From UBA8437 sp003445035 (lineage in GTDB: Bacteria > Planctomycetota > Planctomycetia > Planctomycetales > Planctomycetaceae): DNA of 11,170 nt. The DNA lies in assembly GCA_937901285.1 (NCBI GenBank), contig CALCHI010000041.1, forward strand, positions 1-11,170, given 5' to 3'. The position numbers were made by a program, and so were the translations under genes. Below, piece by piece: positions 1-6,535 of this stretch (position 1 is its first letter; the number at the start of each line of letters is the position of its first letter). The notes below the pieces were generated by a model. That model saw only the letters and a program-made list of their open reading frames with translations. It had not been told where the DNA came from and ran no database searches.

Positions 1-32
1 ACGGGCCACGCCCGCTGCCGGACGTGGCCCGT
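1..32. terminator. Strong hairpin, probable transcription terminator
   Basis: A perfect 10-base inverted repeat: ACGGGCCACG at 1-10 and CGTGGCCCGT at 23-32, with a 12-base loop. On the plus strand it is followed by a T-rich stretch (33-46, containing TGTTTTCT), and on the minus strand it lies 36 bases past the DUF1501 stop codon. It could therefore end the DUF1501 transcript, end a plus-strand gene lying left of the window, or serve both. The minus-strand U-tract would fall outside the window and cannot be seen. Confidence 0.6.
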
Positions 33-68
33 GACTGTTTTCTCTTCAGGCACGAAGCCAAGCCGGAA

Positions 69-1367
69 CTAGGCGAGCAGTTCCTTGCGGAGCTTTCCGC
101 CATTGACAATCTCGATCGGGCGATCGCCAGGAGCCATCAGTTCCTTCTCGGCGACGATGCCCATGCAGTGGTAGATCGTGGTCGCCCAGTCCTCGACGCC
201 CAGGGCGTTTTCCTCGGGCTCGCTGCCCGTGGCGTTGGACAGGCCGTAGATCGCTCCACGCTTGATGCCACCACCGGCCATCGCGGTACTGAAGACCTTG
301 GGCCAGTGGTCGCGTCCGGCGTTTCCGTTGATCTTCGGCGTGCGACCGAACTCGGTCGCCGTGCAGACCATGGTCGAATCCAGCAGGCCGCGATCGTCGA
401 GATCGCGGATCAGGCGGGCGTAGGCCTGATCGAAGGCCGGCATCTGGCCCCTGATACTGCCGTTGATGTTGCCGTGCATGTCCCAGCCGCCGTAGGTCAG
501 CGTCACGTAGCGGACACCCGCTTCGACCAACCGCCGGGCCATCAACATCCGTTGACCGGCCGAGTTGCGGCCGTACTCGTCGCGGAGCTTCTTCGGCTCC
601 TTGGCGATGTCGAACGCTTCGCGGGCCTTCTTGGAACTGACCAGCGAGTAAGCTCGCTCGTAGAACGTATCAACCGCGTCGAGGGATTCGGCCTTCTCGC
701 GGGTGGCAAAGTAATCGTTGACCGCGCCCAGGATCGAACGACGGCGGTTGAAACGCTTGTCGTCCACACCACCGGGAAGCTTCAGGTCCTTGACGGTGAA
801 ACTGCCGCTGGCCGGGTCGGATCCCAGGCTGAACGGAGCAAAGGAACTGGGAAGGTAGCCGGTACCGGCATAACGGTTCGGCTGGCTGGGGATGCACACG
901 TAGGGCGGCAGGTTGTTCCGCGGCCCAAACTCGTGAGACACCACCGTACCGATACTCGGGAACTCCAACGCGGGGCTGGGACGGTACCCGGTAAACATGT
1001 TGTGAGTGCCCCGCTCGTGGGCAGCTTCGCCGTGCGTGTGCGAGTTCACAATGGTGATCTTGTCGGCGATCTGAGCCGTATTCTTCAGGGTCTCGTTGAG
1101 CCGACCACCGGACACCTTCGTAGCGATCGAACCCATCGGGCCGCGGTACTCCAGCGGAGCGTACGGCTTCGGGTCCCAGGTCTCCTGGTGGGCCTGGCCA
1201 CCCGGGAAGAAGATAAAGATCACCGATTTCGCGGTGCCTTCCTTGCTCTCGAAAAACTTCTGGTCCGCCTGGGCTTTCTCTGCGCGAAACAGGTCGGCCA
1301 TCGTGAGGCCGAGTCCGCCGAGGTAACCGGCATAAAGGAAGTCACGCCGAGACGCTTTATGAGCCAT
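69..1367 (-). CDS. DUF1501 family protein, Tat-exported
   Basis: This 432-residue protein belongs to DUF1501, a family related to the alkaline phosphatase/sulfatase fold and greatly expanded in Planctomycetes; its biochemical role is not established. The N-terminus has a twin-arginine motif (SRRDFL, residues 6-11) followed by a short hydrophobic stretch, so Tat export is likely. Family-type motifs are visible: FFPGGQAHQETWDPKP (53-68), NSHTHGEAAHERGTHNMFTGY (108-128, rich in possible metal-binding His), GGWDMHGN (293-300) and TEFGRTPKINGNAGRDHWP (338-356). I chose the ATG at 1367 over the TTG one codon upstream because AAGGAG lies 8 bases before the ATG. DUF1501 genes often sit next to a DUF1549/DUF1553 cytochrome-type partner. 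None is upstream here, and the downstream side is outside the window. The length is normal and the gene looks intact. Confidence 0.93.
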   Translation of the reverse strand: MAHKASRRDFLYAGYLGGLGLTMADLFRAEKAQADQKFFESKEGTAKSVIFIFFPGGQAHQETWDPKPYAPLEYRGPMGSIATKVSGGRLNETLKNTAQIADKITIVNSHTHGEAAHERGTHNMFTGYRPSPALEFPSIGTVVSHEFGPRNNLPPYVCIPSQPNRYAGTGYLPSSFAPFSLGSDPASGSFTVKDLKLPGGVDDKRFNRRRSILGAVNDYFATREKAESLDAVDTFYERAYSLVSSKKAREAFDIAKEPKKLRDEYGRNSAGQRMLMARRLVEAGVRYVTLTYGGWDMHGNINGSIRGQMPAFDQAYARLIRDLDDRGLLDSTMVCTATEFGRTPKINGNAGRDHWPKVFSTAMAGGGIKRGAIYGLSNATGSEPEENALGVEDWATTIYHCMGIVAEKELMAPGDRPIEIVNGGKLRKELLA

Positions 1368-1606
1368 CAATTCATCTCCTTGAAGTACCCAGCAACGCGC
1401 GTCGTCCTGACGCTGTCGCTGTTATGGCTACCGTATGATTTGTTCATCGTCGAAATGCAGTCTGCCAGCTCTCTCTAAACAGGCCGGCCACCAAGCCGCA
1501 TCATTTTAGTTGGAAACATCCAACCCATCATAAAACGCTTGCGCGTTGGAGACAGTGATACACCACCATCCGGCCGTTAGTCAAGTGTCTTGTCGCGGGA
1601 CGTCGG
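1368..1606. other. Intergenic leader of the DUF1501 gene
   Basis: This is the longest gene-free stretch in the window (239 bases) and is more AT-rich than its surroundings. It must hold the 3' end of the upstream hypothetical gene and probably the promoter and leader of the DUF1501 gene, both on the minus strand. It contains two small hairpins (listed separately) and a good Shine-Dalgarno sequence, AAGGAG on the minus strand near 1376-1381. I could not identify a convincing -35/-10 pair. No small ORF here looks like a real gene. Confidence 0.5.
1509..1547 (-). terminator. Two tandem small hairpins, possible weak terminator
   Basis: Read on the minus strand, the first hairpin (1547-1534) is AACGC-GCAA-GCGTT, a 5-base-pair stem closed by a GNRA-type GCAA tetraloop and followed by TTA. 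The second (1524-1509) is GTTGGA-TGTT-TCCAAC, a 6-base-pair stem followed by TAAAATGA. They begin about 60 bases past the stop of the hypothetical gene at 1607, so they could terminate it or protect its 3' end. The stems are short and the U-runs weak. The second repeat could instead be an operator for the DUF1501 gene. Confidence 0.35.
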
Positions 1607-2173
1607 TCAATTTCCTCCCGGGGGAACGGCATCACGCGATCGATCGGTCTCGTTCGGCTCTGCGAGCCCTCCGAGTGAGTTCAACGACTGTTTCAATTGC
1701 AGAATTTCACGCGCCGACTGCAGCGAAAGCCCCTCGAGCTCCTCGGCCCACAATCGCTTGTCCGAAGCGCTGGCAGCGGGCAGTTCCTCTTCGATCAGAA
1801 ATTCGATCTGCGCCGCGGTGGCCACCGTTTCAGAGTTTCTGATCGGCTCGGCGACATCCGTTCCCGACAAGCCGTCCAGCCGATTCTCGCCGCGCAACGC
1901 TTCGGGGAAAAACTGGCGATTGGGCCCATGTTGCTGTCGGGCCCCGGTCACGGATGTCCCGTCACTTTCGGATTCGGCCATCACCGGCAACGACCCAAAC
2001 AGTGCCCCCGACGCACTCAACTCTCGCCCCGGTCCATTCGATGGCTGGCCCAACCGCGAATCGCCGTTGTGCCGTGACACCACGGGCGTCGAATCCCAAC
2101 GGCCCATCACAAAACCGACCAGGCAAGCTGCGAGAACGATGACCGACTGAAGAATCATCCGTGAGGCGTTCAT
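1607..2173 (-). CDS. Hypothetical membrane-anchored protein
   Basis: I do not recognise this 188-residue protein. The N-terminus holds one hydrophobic segment (about residues 6-24, MILQSVIVLAACLVGFVMG), which could be a membrane anchor or an uncleaved signal. A low-complexity polar, Gly/Ser/Pro-rich linker follows (about 28-115). The last part holds an acidic and then amphipathic helical region (about 120-168, including LWAEELEGLSLQSAREILQL at 141-160) that could form a coiled coil or a protein-binding helix. The start is set by ATG at 2173, with GAGGA 8-9 bases upstream. A longer in-frame reading to 2236 has a Cys/Arg-rich N-terminus and no comparable ribosome site. The gene lies 104 bases downstream of arfB on the same strand and may be cotranscribed. 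A stop codon before 1606 and balanced composition support a real gene, but function is unknown. Confidence 0.65.
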   Translation of the reverse strand: MNASRMILQSVIVLAACLVGFVMGRWDSTPVVSRHNGDSRLGQPSNGPGRELSASGALFGSLPVMAESESDGTSVTGARQQHGPNRQFFPEALRGENRLDGLSGTDVAEPIRNSETVATAAQIEFLIEEELPAASASDKRLWAEELEGLSLQSAREILQLKQSLNSLGGLAEPNETDRSRDAVPPGGN

Positions 2174-2277
2174 GTCAGCATTCCTCGAGCATCGGCGGCC
2201 GCAGCGGCAGAACGATACCGAAGAAAGCGTCGTCACGACAAGATCGGTTTGACAGGTGTCACTCCCAAACCGACACC

Positions 2278-2736
2278 CTATTCCCCGTCTCCGGGCCGCG
2301 ATCTCATCTGCTTCTGCCGAGACCTTTGCTTCTTCTGTTTGAGCCTGCGTTCCTTCGACGCACGTGTCGGCCGCGTCGGCCGACGTTTGCGTGGTGGCGA
2401 CGACACCTGGCGGATCATCTCGGCCAGCTTCTCCAGGCAGTCCGAACGGTTCGTCTCTCGGTCCCGGGTCCGCTGGCTGGTCACCAGGAATTCACCCTCA
2501 CCGGTGATCCTCGTCCCAAACGTCTCCCGAATCCGTTCCCGCAACCCCTCGTCGATACTTGGCGAGCAGAGCACCCGCCACCTCAATCGCACCTTCGTGC
2601 TCGTCTTGTTGACTTTCTGCCCGCCCGGACCCGACGAACGCATGTACTCGAAGTCGAATTCGGTCAACGGGATCGACACGCCGGAATCGACGACCAGGTG
2701 ACCGTCACGGGAAGGATTCGTGTGAGTGGCGGCCAT
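2278..2736 (-). CDS. arfB: ArfB-type peptidyl-tRNA hydrolase (ribosome rescue)
   Basis: ArfB (YaeJ; mitochondrial ICT1 is the eukaryotic relative) enters the empty mRNA channel of stalled ribosomes and hydrolyses the peptidyl-tRNA ester without needing a stop codon. The 152-residue protein shows the class-I release-factor catalytic signature, with RSSGPGGQKVNK at residues 33-44 and the GGQ at 38-40. It then has the short globular domain and a C-terminal basic tail (about 115-148, dense in Lys/Arg, including KERRLKQKKQRSRQK). That tail is the part of ArfB that binds the mRNA channel. It lacks the codon-recognition domains of full release factors, and its size fits ArfB (about 140 residues). 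ATG at 2736 is preferred over the adjacent GTG at 2739 because AGGA sits 8 bases before the ATG. It is divergent from the LarA-like gene. Confidence 0.93.
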   Translation of the reverse strand: MAATHTNPSRDGHLVVDSGVSIPLTEFDFEYMRSSGPGGQKVNKTSTKVRLRWRVLCSPSIDEGLRERIRETFGTRITGEGEFLVTSQRTRDRETNRSDCLEKLAEMIRQVSSPPRKRRPTRPTRASKERRLKQKKQRSRQKQMRSRPGDGE

Positions 2737-2870
2737 CACTGGAGTCCTGGTGGACCTTCTCTGAAAACCGTCTTAGACTAGTCCTTTGTTCCGCAACAAC
2801 ACCCTAGCAGATCCGATCGCTGCCCCAACGGCATTTGGCGGCCGAGTGCGATTGGCTCCGGAGAGACACG
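2737..2870. promoter_or_regulatory. Divergent promoter region, arfB / larA-like gene
   Basis: These 134 bases separate the start codons of two diverging genes, so they should contain both promoters. The plus-strand gene has a clear Shine-Dalgarno sequence, GGAGAG at 2860-2865, 5 bases before the ATG at 2871. On the minus strand a loose -35/-10-like pair (TTGTTG, 18 bases, TAAGAC) lies in roughly 2766-2795, but it matches the consensus poorly and I do not rely on it. No clear operator palindrome was seen. Confidence 0.45.
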
Positions 2871-4154
2871 ATGCAACTTCCCCAGATGATCCGGGTCAAA
2901 CAGACCTTCGAGTCGCCCCGCGTCGCCAGCATTCCTGACGAAGTTGCCGGCCAACTGGGGAGCCTGGCTCTCGACCAGTCCATCCAACCCGGGCAGACGG
3001 TGGCCATCTCGGCCGGCAGCCGAGGGATCGCCAATATCGCCGAGATCATCAAGGCCGCCTGCGATCACATCAAGACACTGGGAGCCCACCCTGTGATCAT
3101 CCCCGCCATGGGCTCGCACGGCGGTGGCACCGCCGAGGGCCAACGGGACATCATCGAGAGTTACGGAATCACCGAGGAATTCACCGGCGGCGAGATCCGT
3201 GCGTCGATGGAGACGGTGATCGTCGACGAAACGCCTCAGGGAATCCCTGTCCACTTTGACAAACACGCCTCCGAAGCCGACCACGTGATTGTCTGCGGAC
3301 GGATCAAGCCCCACACGAATTTCGTCGGTGACATCGAGTCCGGCCTGCACAAGATGATGCTGATCGGCCTGGGCAAGCACGAGGGCGCCAAAATCTACCA
3401 CCGCGCGATCCAGGACTACAGCTGGCTCGAGATCGTGATGGCCGTCGGAGAGAGTGTGCTCGAGAAGTGCAGCGTCGTGGCCGGACTGGCGATCGTCGAA
3501 AATGCGTCCGACGAGACGGCGGTGATCGAGGCCGTCCGACCGGGCGAATTCTTCGAACGCGAGAAGGCCCTGCTTCGGCAGGCCAAGGAGTGGATGCCGC
3601 GGCTGCCCTTCGACGCGGTCGACCTGCTGATCGTCGACGAGATCGGCAAGAACGTCAGCGGTTCGGGCATGGACACCAACGTCATCGGCCGCAAGTACAA
3701 CGATCACTCGGCCACCGACAACGACGGGGTACGGGTCCGACGGATCTTCGTCCGCGGATTGACCAGCGAGACACACGGCAACGCCTGCGGGCTGGGCATG
3801 GCCGAGATCACCAACCGGCGAACGATCGCCGAGATCGACCAGTCGGCCACGGCGATCAACGCCCTGACCGGGGGACATCCGTCCGCGGCAGGGATGCCGA
3901 TCGCCCTCGAGACCGACCGCGACTGTCTCGAGGCCATCATCCCGACGATCGGCCTGACCGACCCGGAGAACGCCCGGGTGGTGCATATCACCAACACGAT
4001 GCTGGTCGGCGAAACGCTGGTCAGCGACGCATTCGCCGATGCGATTACCGCCAGGGAGGACCTCGAGGTCCTCGACGCCGCCGAGGAGATGCAGTTCGAC
4101 GACGAGGACAACCTCGTTCCGGTCGCCGCCGCCGGCGCCGCAGTGCACGCCTGA
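2871..4154 (+). CDS. LarA-family nickel-dependent 2-hydroxyacid racemase/epimerase
   Basis: This 427-residue protein has the LarA N-terminal domain and the overall length of lactate racemase (about 425). LarA uses a nickel-pincer nucleotide, covalently bound to a lysine, to racemise 2-hydroxyacids by hydride transfer; homologues act on other hydroxyacids and sugar acids. Visible motifs include an ISAGSRG loop with R51 where LarA has its substrate-binding Arg, and GSHGGGT with H83 where LarA has the GTHR histidine. KPHTNF (H148) and SGLHKMM (K161) match the catalytic His and the cofactor-binding Lys, and GKHEGAKIYHR offers H170 or H177 as the nickel-ligand histidine. The His-to-Lys spacing appears about three residues longer than in LarA. 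The ATG at 2871 is chosen over the upstream in-frame ATG at 2835 because GGAGAG lies 5 bases before it. The gene is cytoplasmic and has no signal peptide. The cofactor genes larB, larC and larE are not in the window. Substrate unknown. The gene ends 14 bases from the oppositely oriented MFS gene. Confidence 0.85.
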   Translation: MQLPQMIRVKQTFESPRVASIPDEVAGQLGSLALDQSIQPGQTVAISAGSRGIANIAEIIKAACDHIKTLGAHPVIIPAMGSHGGGTAEGQRDIIESYGITEEFTGGEIRASMETVIVDETPQGIPVHFDKHASEADHVIVCGRIKPHTNFVGDIESGLHKMMLIGLGKHEGAKIYHRAIQDYSWLEIVMAVGESVLEKCSVVAGLAIVENASDETAVIEAVRPGEFFEREKALLRQAKEWMPRLPFDAVDLLIVDEIGKNVSGSGMDTNVIGRKYNDHSATDNDGVRVRRIFVRGLTSETHGNACGLGMAEITNRRTIAEIDQSATAINALTGGHPSAAGMPIALETDRDCLEAIIPTIGLTDPENARVVHITNTMLVGETLVSDAFADAITAREDLEVLDAAEEMQFDDEDNLVPVAAAGAAVHA

Positions 4155-4168
4155 GAGACGTCGTCGAG

Positions 4169-5548
4169 TCAAGATGGCAGTGGTTGTACCGGCCGCCTGG
4201 CCGTCACCACGCCGGCCCCGGCCACGATCGGCAGGACCGCGAAGATGATCAACGCGCTCGAGTAGCTGCCGGTCCAATCCCAGCTGACCGCCAATGGCAA
4301 CGGGCCGCAAGCGGCAGCGACCACCGCCGCAGCCATGGCGACGCCCCGGATCGCGCCTTGATTGGTCCGGCCGTAGTAGTTGATCCAGACGGCCGTCCCC
4401 GCCGTGCGAATGATGCCTCCCTGAAGACCCAGCAGCGAGCCGTACACCAACGCCCATCCCGGACTCGGCATCCCCAGCATCAGCCCGACACCGGCAGCCA
4501 GGAACAGCATCGAGACAGTCAGGAGATATCGTTCGTAGCCCATGTCGGTCAGCAGGCCCGCCAACACTCCGGTCACGGTCGCCACACTCGCCTGCAGGCC
4601 CAGCAACAGCAGGGCGTTGGTTCTCCCGATGTCATGAACGGCCAACAGAGACACCTGGTGGAAGATCAACCCGGTTCCCACCATTGACGTGACGCACAAC
4701 ACCGCCAGCAACTTCCAGAAGCTGCTCAACCGCAGCGTTTGCCCGACAGTGAGATCGTCGATCGTCGGTTCGCCCGCAACCTCCAACTCATTCTCCGTCG
4801 GTCCGGAGCCTTCGTCATCCTGCCAACGCCCGTCGGGCAGCAGGCCCAGCGGCTCGGGCCGATCACGAATCAACAACAACGCCGGAAGCACCAGGCCGCC
4901 CCAGACCATCACCGCCAGGTGCTTCCAGGCGCTACGCCAGCCAAACTCCTCGATGAGGAAGTTGTTGAGCATCGGGATGGTCATCACCGAGACCGCGCCC
5001 CCGAGCCCGACGACACCCATCGCCAAGCCGCGGCGTCGCTGGAACCATTCTCCGACCAGCCACGTGGCCGAAAGCGTCACGGCCCCTTGGCCGATACTGC
5101 GGATCATGGTGAAACCGATCGACAGTCCCAACAAACTGTCGATCGACGACATCCAGATGCAGGCGGTACCCAGCAGCAGGCCCAGGCCCGGCAACAGCAC
5201 CCGGGCACCGAGCCGATCGAGCAACCAGCCAATCCCTGGTAACAGCACTCCGCCGACCAGGCCGGCGATGAGATAGGCGAACGAATAGTCGGTGCGACGA
5301 AGACCGAGATCCCCGAGCATCGGGTCGATGAACACGGCGACCGAGAAGGACTGCCCGGGTGCCGAGAGGTACATCCCCAGCGTGCCGATTCCCAGCATGA
5401 CCCAGGCGGGATGCAGTCGCCGCCGGGGCGGCACGAGAAACCGGGAATCGGAAACGGAAATACCTGGGGCAGAATCGGTTGCAGACACAGGGCAGGGCAG
5501 GGGGGGGAGTGGCGGAACGCAAGGGGACCTTCTAGAGGTCGGGACCAT
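4169..5548 (-). CDS. MFS transporter, monocarboxylate/oxalate-formate-like
   Basis: This 459-residue inner-membrane protein has about 12 hydrophobic segments and belongs to the major facilitator superfamily. The loop between TM2 and TM3 carries a motif-A-like sequence, GWLLDRLGARVLL (107-119). GEWFQRRRGLAMG (166-178) resembles the WF..RRG.A.G signature common in the monocarboxylate/oxalate-formate branch. A hydrophilic central loop (about 228-275) separates the halves. The substrate is probably an organic anion, but it is unproven. The first 45 or so residues are an unusual Pro/Ser/Arg-rich extension encoded in part by a C8 run (5500-5507 on the minus strand). The true start could be TTG at 5551 or lie further downstream. 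GGAGGGG lies about 18 bases before the ATG at 5548, which is farther than usual. The gene is last in the SDR-ThuA-MFS operon, with its start about 30 bases past the ThuA stop. Confidence 0.88.
   Translation of the reverse strand: MVPTSRRSPCVPPLPPLPCPVSATDSAPGISVSDSRFLVPPRRRLHPAWVMLGIGTLGMYLSAPGQSFSVAVFIDPMLGDLGLRRTDYSFAYLIAGLVGGVLLPGIGWLLDRLGARVLLPGLGLLLGTACIWMSSIDSLLGLSIGFTMIRSIGQGAVTLSATWLVGEWFQRRRGLAMGVVGLGGAVSVMTIPMLNNFLIEEFGWRSAWKHLAVMVWGGLVLPALLLIRDRPEPLGLLPDGRWQDDEGSGPTENELEVAGEPTIDDLTVGQTLRLSSFWKLLAVLCVTSMVGTGLIFHQVSLLAVHDIGRTNALLLLGLQASVATVTGVLAGLLTDMGYERYLLTVSMLFLAAGVGLMLGMPSPGWALVYGSLLGLQGGIIRTAGTAVWINYYGRTNQGAIRGVAMAAAVVAAACGPLPLAVSWDWTGSYSSALIIFAVLPIVAGAGVVTARRPVQPLPS
5500..5507 (-). 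repeat. C8 homopolymer near the 5' end of the MFS gene
   Basis: Eight consecutive G on the plus strand read as C8 in the coding strand, at about codons 14-17 of the MFS gene. It encodes part of a Pro-Leu-Pro-Pro-Leu-Pro stretch. Slippage by one base would shift the frame before the first membrane segment. It is also a typical site for a sequencing or assembly error. Both readings are possible. Confidence 0.6.
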
Positions 5549-5578
5549 CAACGTAAAGGCCAGACCCCTCCGGTACGT

Positions 5579-6535
5579 CTAGGGCAGTTCCGCCCCCAGC
5601 CACCGGGAAGCGTTCTCCAGCACCTGCAACGGCATCGGCTCGAAGTACACCCCGTAAGTCTCGTGACCGGGCCGGAAATAGAAGACCTTCCCCTTGCCAA
5701 GATTCCAGATCATCCCGCTACGAAACCGCTCACCGGCCTCCCATCGCTCTTCGAACACCACCACGTCGGGTGCCGGAACGTGAAACGGTTCGTCGTACAT
5801 CTCGGTGTGCGCAACGCTCCAGGTCTTGGGCAACCCGCGAGCGATCGGATGTTCGGGCACCTTCGTGACGATCGTCGACGGCTTGCCGTCTGGACGGTAG
5901 GCCGGAAAACAACAGTTCGGCAGCCGCAGGTTCACCTCGTACCGACCGTCCTTGTTGCGGAAGAACGACGCGGCCGGTGTCAGTGCCGCGCTCCGTTTGG
6001 GGGCCCGGTACAAGGGCGGATCGGGAGGCAGCAGCTTCAGCACCGCCTTGGCGCGAGCCGCGGCCGGAACCTGCCCCAATGCCTCCTCTTTCGCCCGTGC
6101 GTTCATCGCTTCGATGAATGGCGTCGACCAGTGTGCCGAGTGCAACGCGATCAGCGACAGCTTGCCGGCCCGGATCCGTTTCACGATCCGTTTCCCCTGG
6201 TTGGGCTTGATCAATCCCTGCCGGACATGCCCCCACCAGACCAGGACGTCGCACTGGTCGAGAACCTTATCGGAAATCCCCTGGCCGGGATCATCCAGCG
6301 ACACCGACTTCACGCTCAGCCCCGGACGAACCGACAAAGCCTTGGCGATCTGGTTGCCCAGGAAGTCAGGGTAGGCCTGCTTCTGTCGCGGCTGCCGTTC
6401 ATCCCAGACGACGACCCGGACCGGACCGCCCTTTTTCTTCCCGGCGGCATCCGCAGCGGCGGTCGGCAGAAGCCCGCCGCCAAGCAACATCCCCACGCCC
6501 GCCATCACCGCCACTCTCTTGTTGACCCATCTCAT
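5579..6535 (-). CDS. ThuA-domain protein, exported
   Basis: This 318-residue protein has a ThuA (trehalose-utilisation, glutamine amidotransferase-like fold) domain. ThuA relatives are found in disaccharide and keto-sugar catabolism and are abundant in Planctomycetes, where many are exported; the exact reaction is uncertain. Residues 1-31 form a signal peptide (Arg/Lys, then a hydrophobic core about 8-24, then AAADA), so it should act outside the cytoplasmic membrane. The family-type segments are VRVVVWDE (39-46), CDVLVWWGH (95-103), SLIALHSAHWSTPF (127-140), VAHTEMYDEPF (241-251) and KVFYFRPGHETYGVYF (283-298). The conserved His and Glu of HTEMYDE and GHET are candidate ligand-binding residues. 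The ATG at 6535 overlaps the SDR stop as ATGA and has GAGGAG 5 bases upstream, which fixes the start and points to translational coupling. The MFS gene follows. Confidence 0.9.
   Translation of the reverse strand: MRWVNKRVAVMAGVGMLLGGGLLPTAAADAAGKKKGGPVRVVVWDERQPRQKQAYPDFLGNQIAKALSVRPGLSVKSVSLDDPGQGISDKVLDQCDVLVWWGHVRQGLIKPNQGKRIVKRIRAGKLSLIALHSAHWSTPFIEAMNARAKEEALGQVPAAARAKAVLKLLPPDPPLYRAPKRSAALTPAASFFRNKDGRYEVNLRLPNCCFPAYRPDGKPSTIVTKVPEHPIARGLPKTWSVAHTEMYDEPFHVPAPDVVVFEERWEAGERFRSGMIWNLGKGKVFYFRPGHETYGVYFEPMPLQVLENASRWLGAELP

Noticed and set aside
24..1478. Open frame of 484 codons on the plus strand across the DUF1501 gene
   Set aside because: It is antisense to a clear, well-matched DUF1501 protein. 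Its composition is Arg/Val/Gly-rich with no recognisable motif, as expected for a GC-rich shadow frame.
1546..2150. Plus-strand small open frames opposite the hypothetical gene
   Set aside because: They are Ser/Pro/Arg-rich with no ribosome sites. The minus-strand frame has a membrane segment and a good Shine-Dalgarno sequence, so it was preferred.
2778..4457. Open frame of 559 codons on the minus strand across the LarA-like gene
   Set aside because: The protein is Asp/Arg/Gly/His-rich low-complexity sequence without domain motifs. It runs antisense to the LarA-like gene and into the MFS gene, so it is a shadow.
3467..4687. Open frame of 406 codons on the plus strand
   Set aside because: It is an Arg/Gln/Asp-rich shifted frame of the LarA-like gene continuing antisense through the MFS gene. 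No motif or ribosome site supports it.
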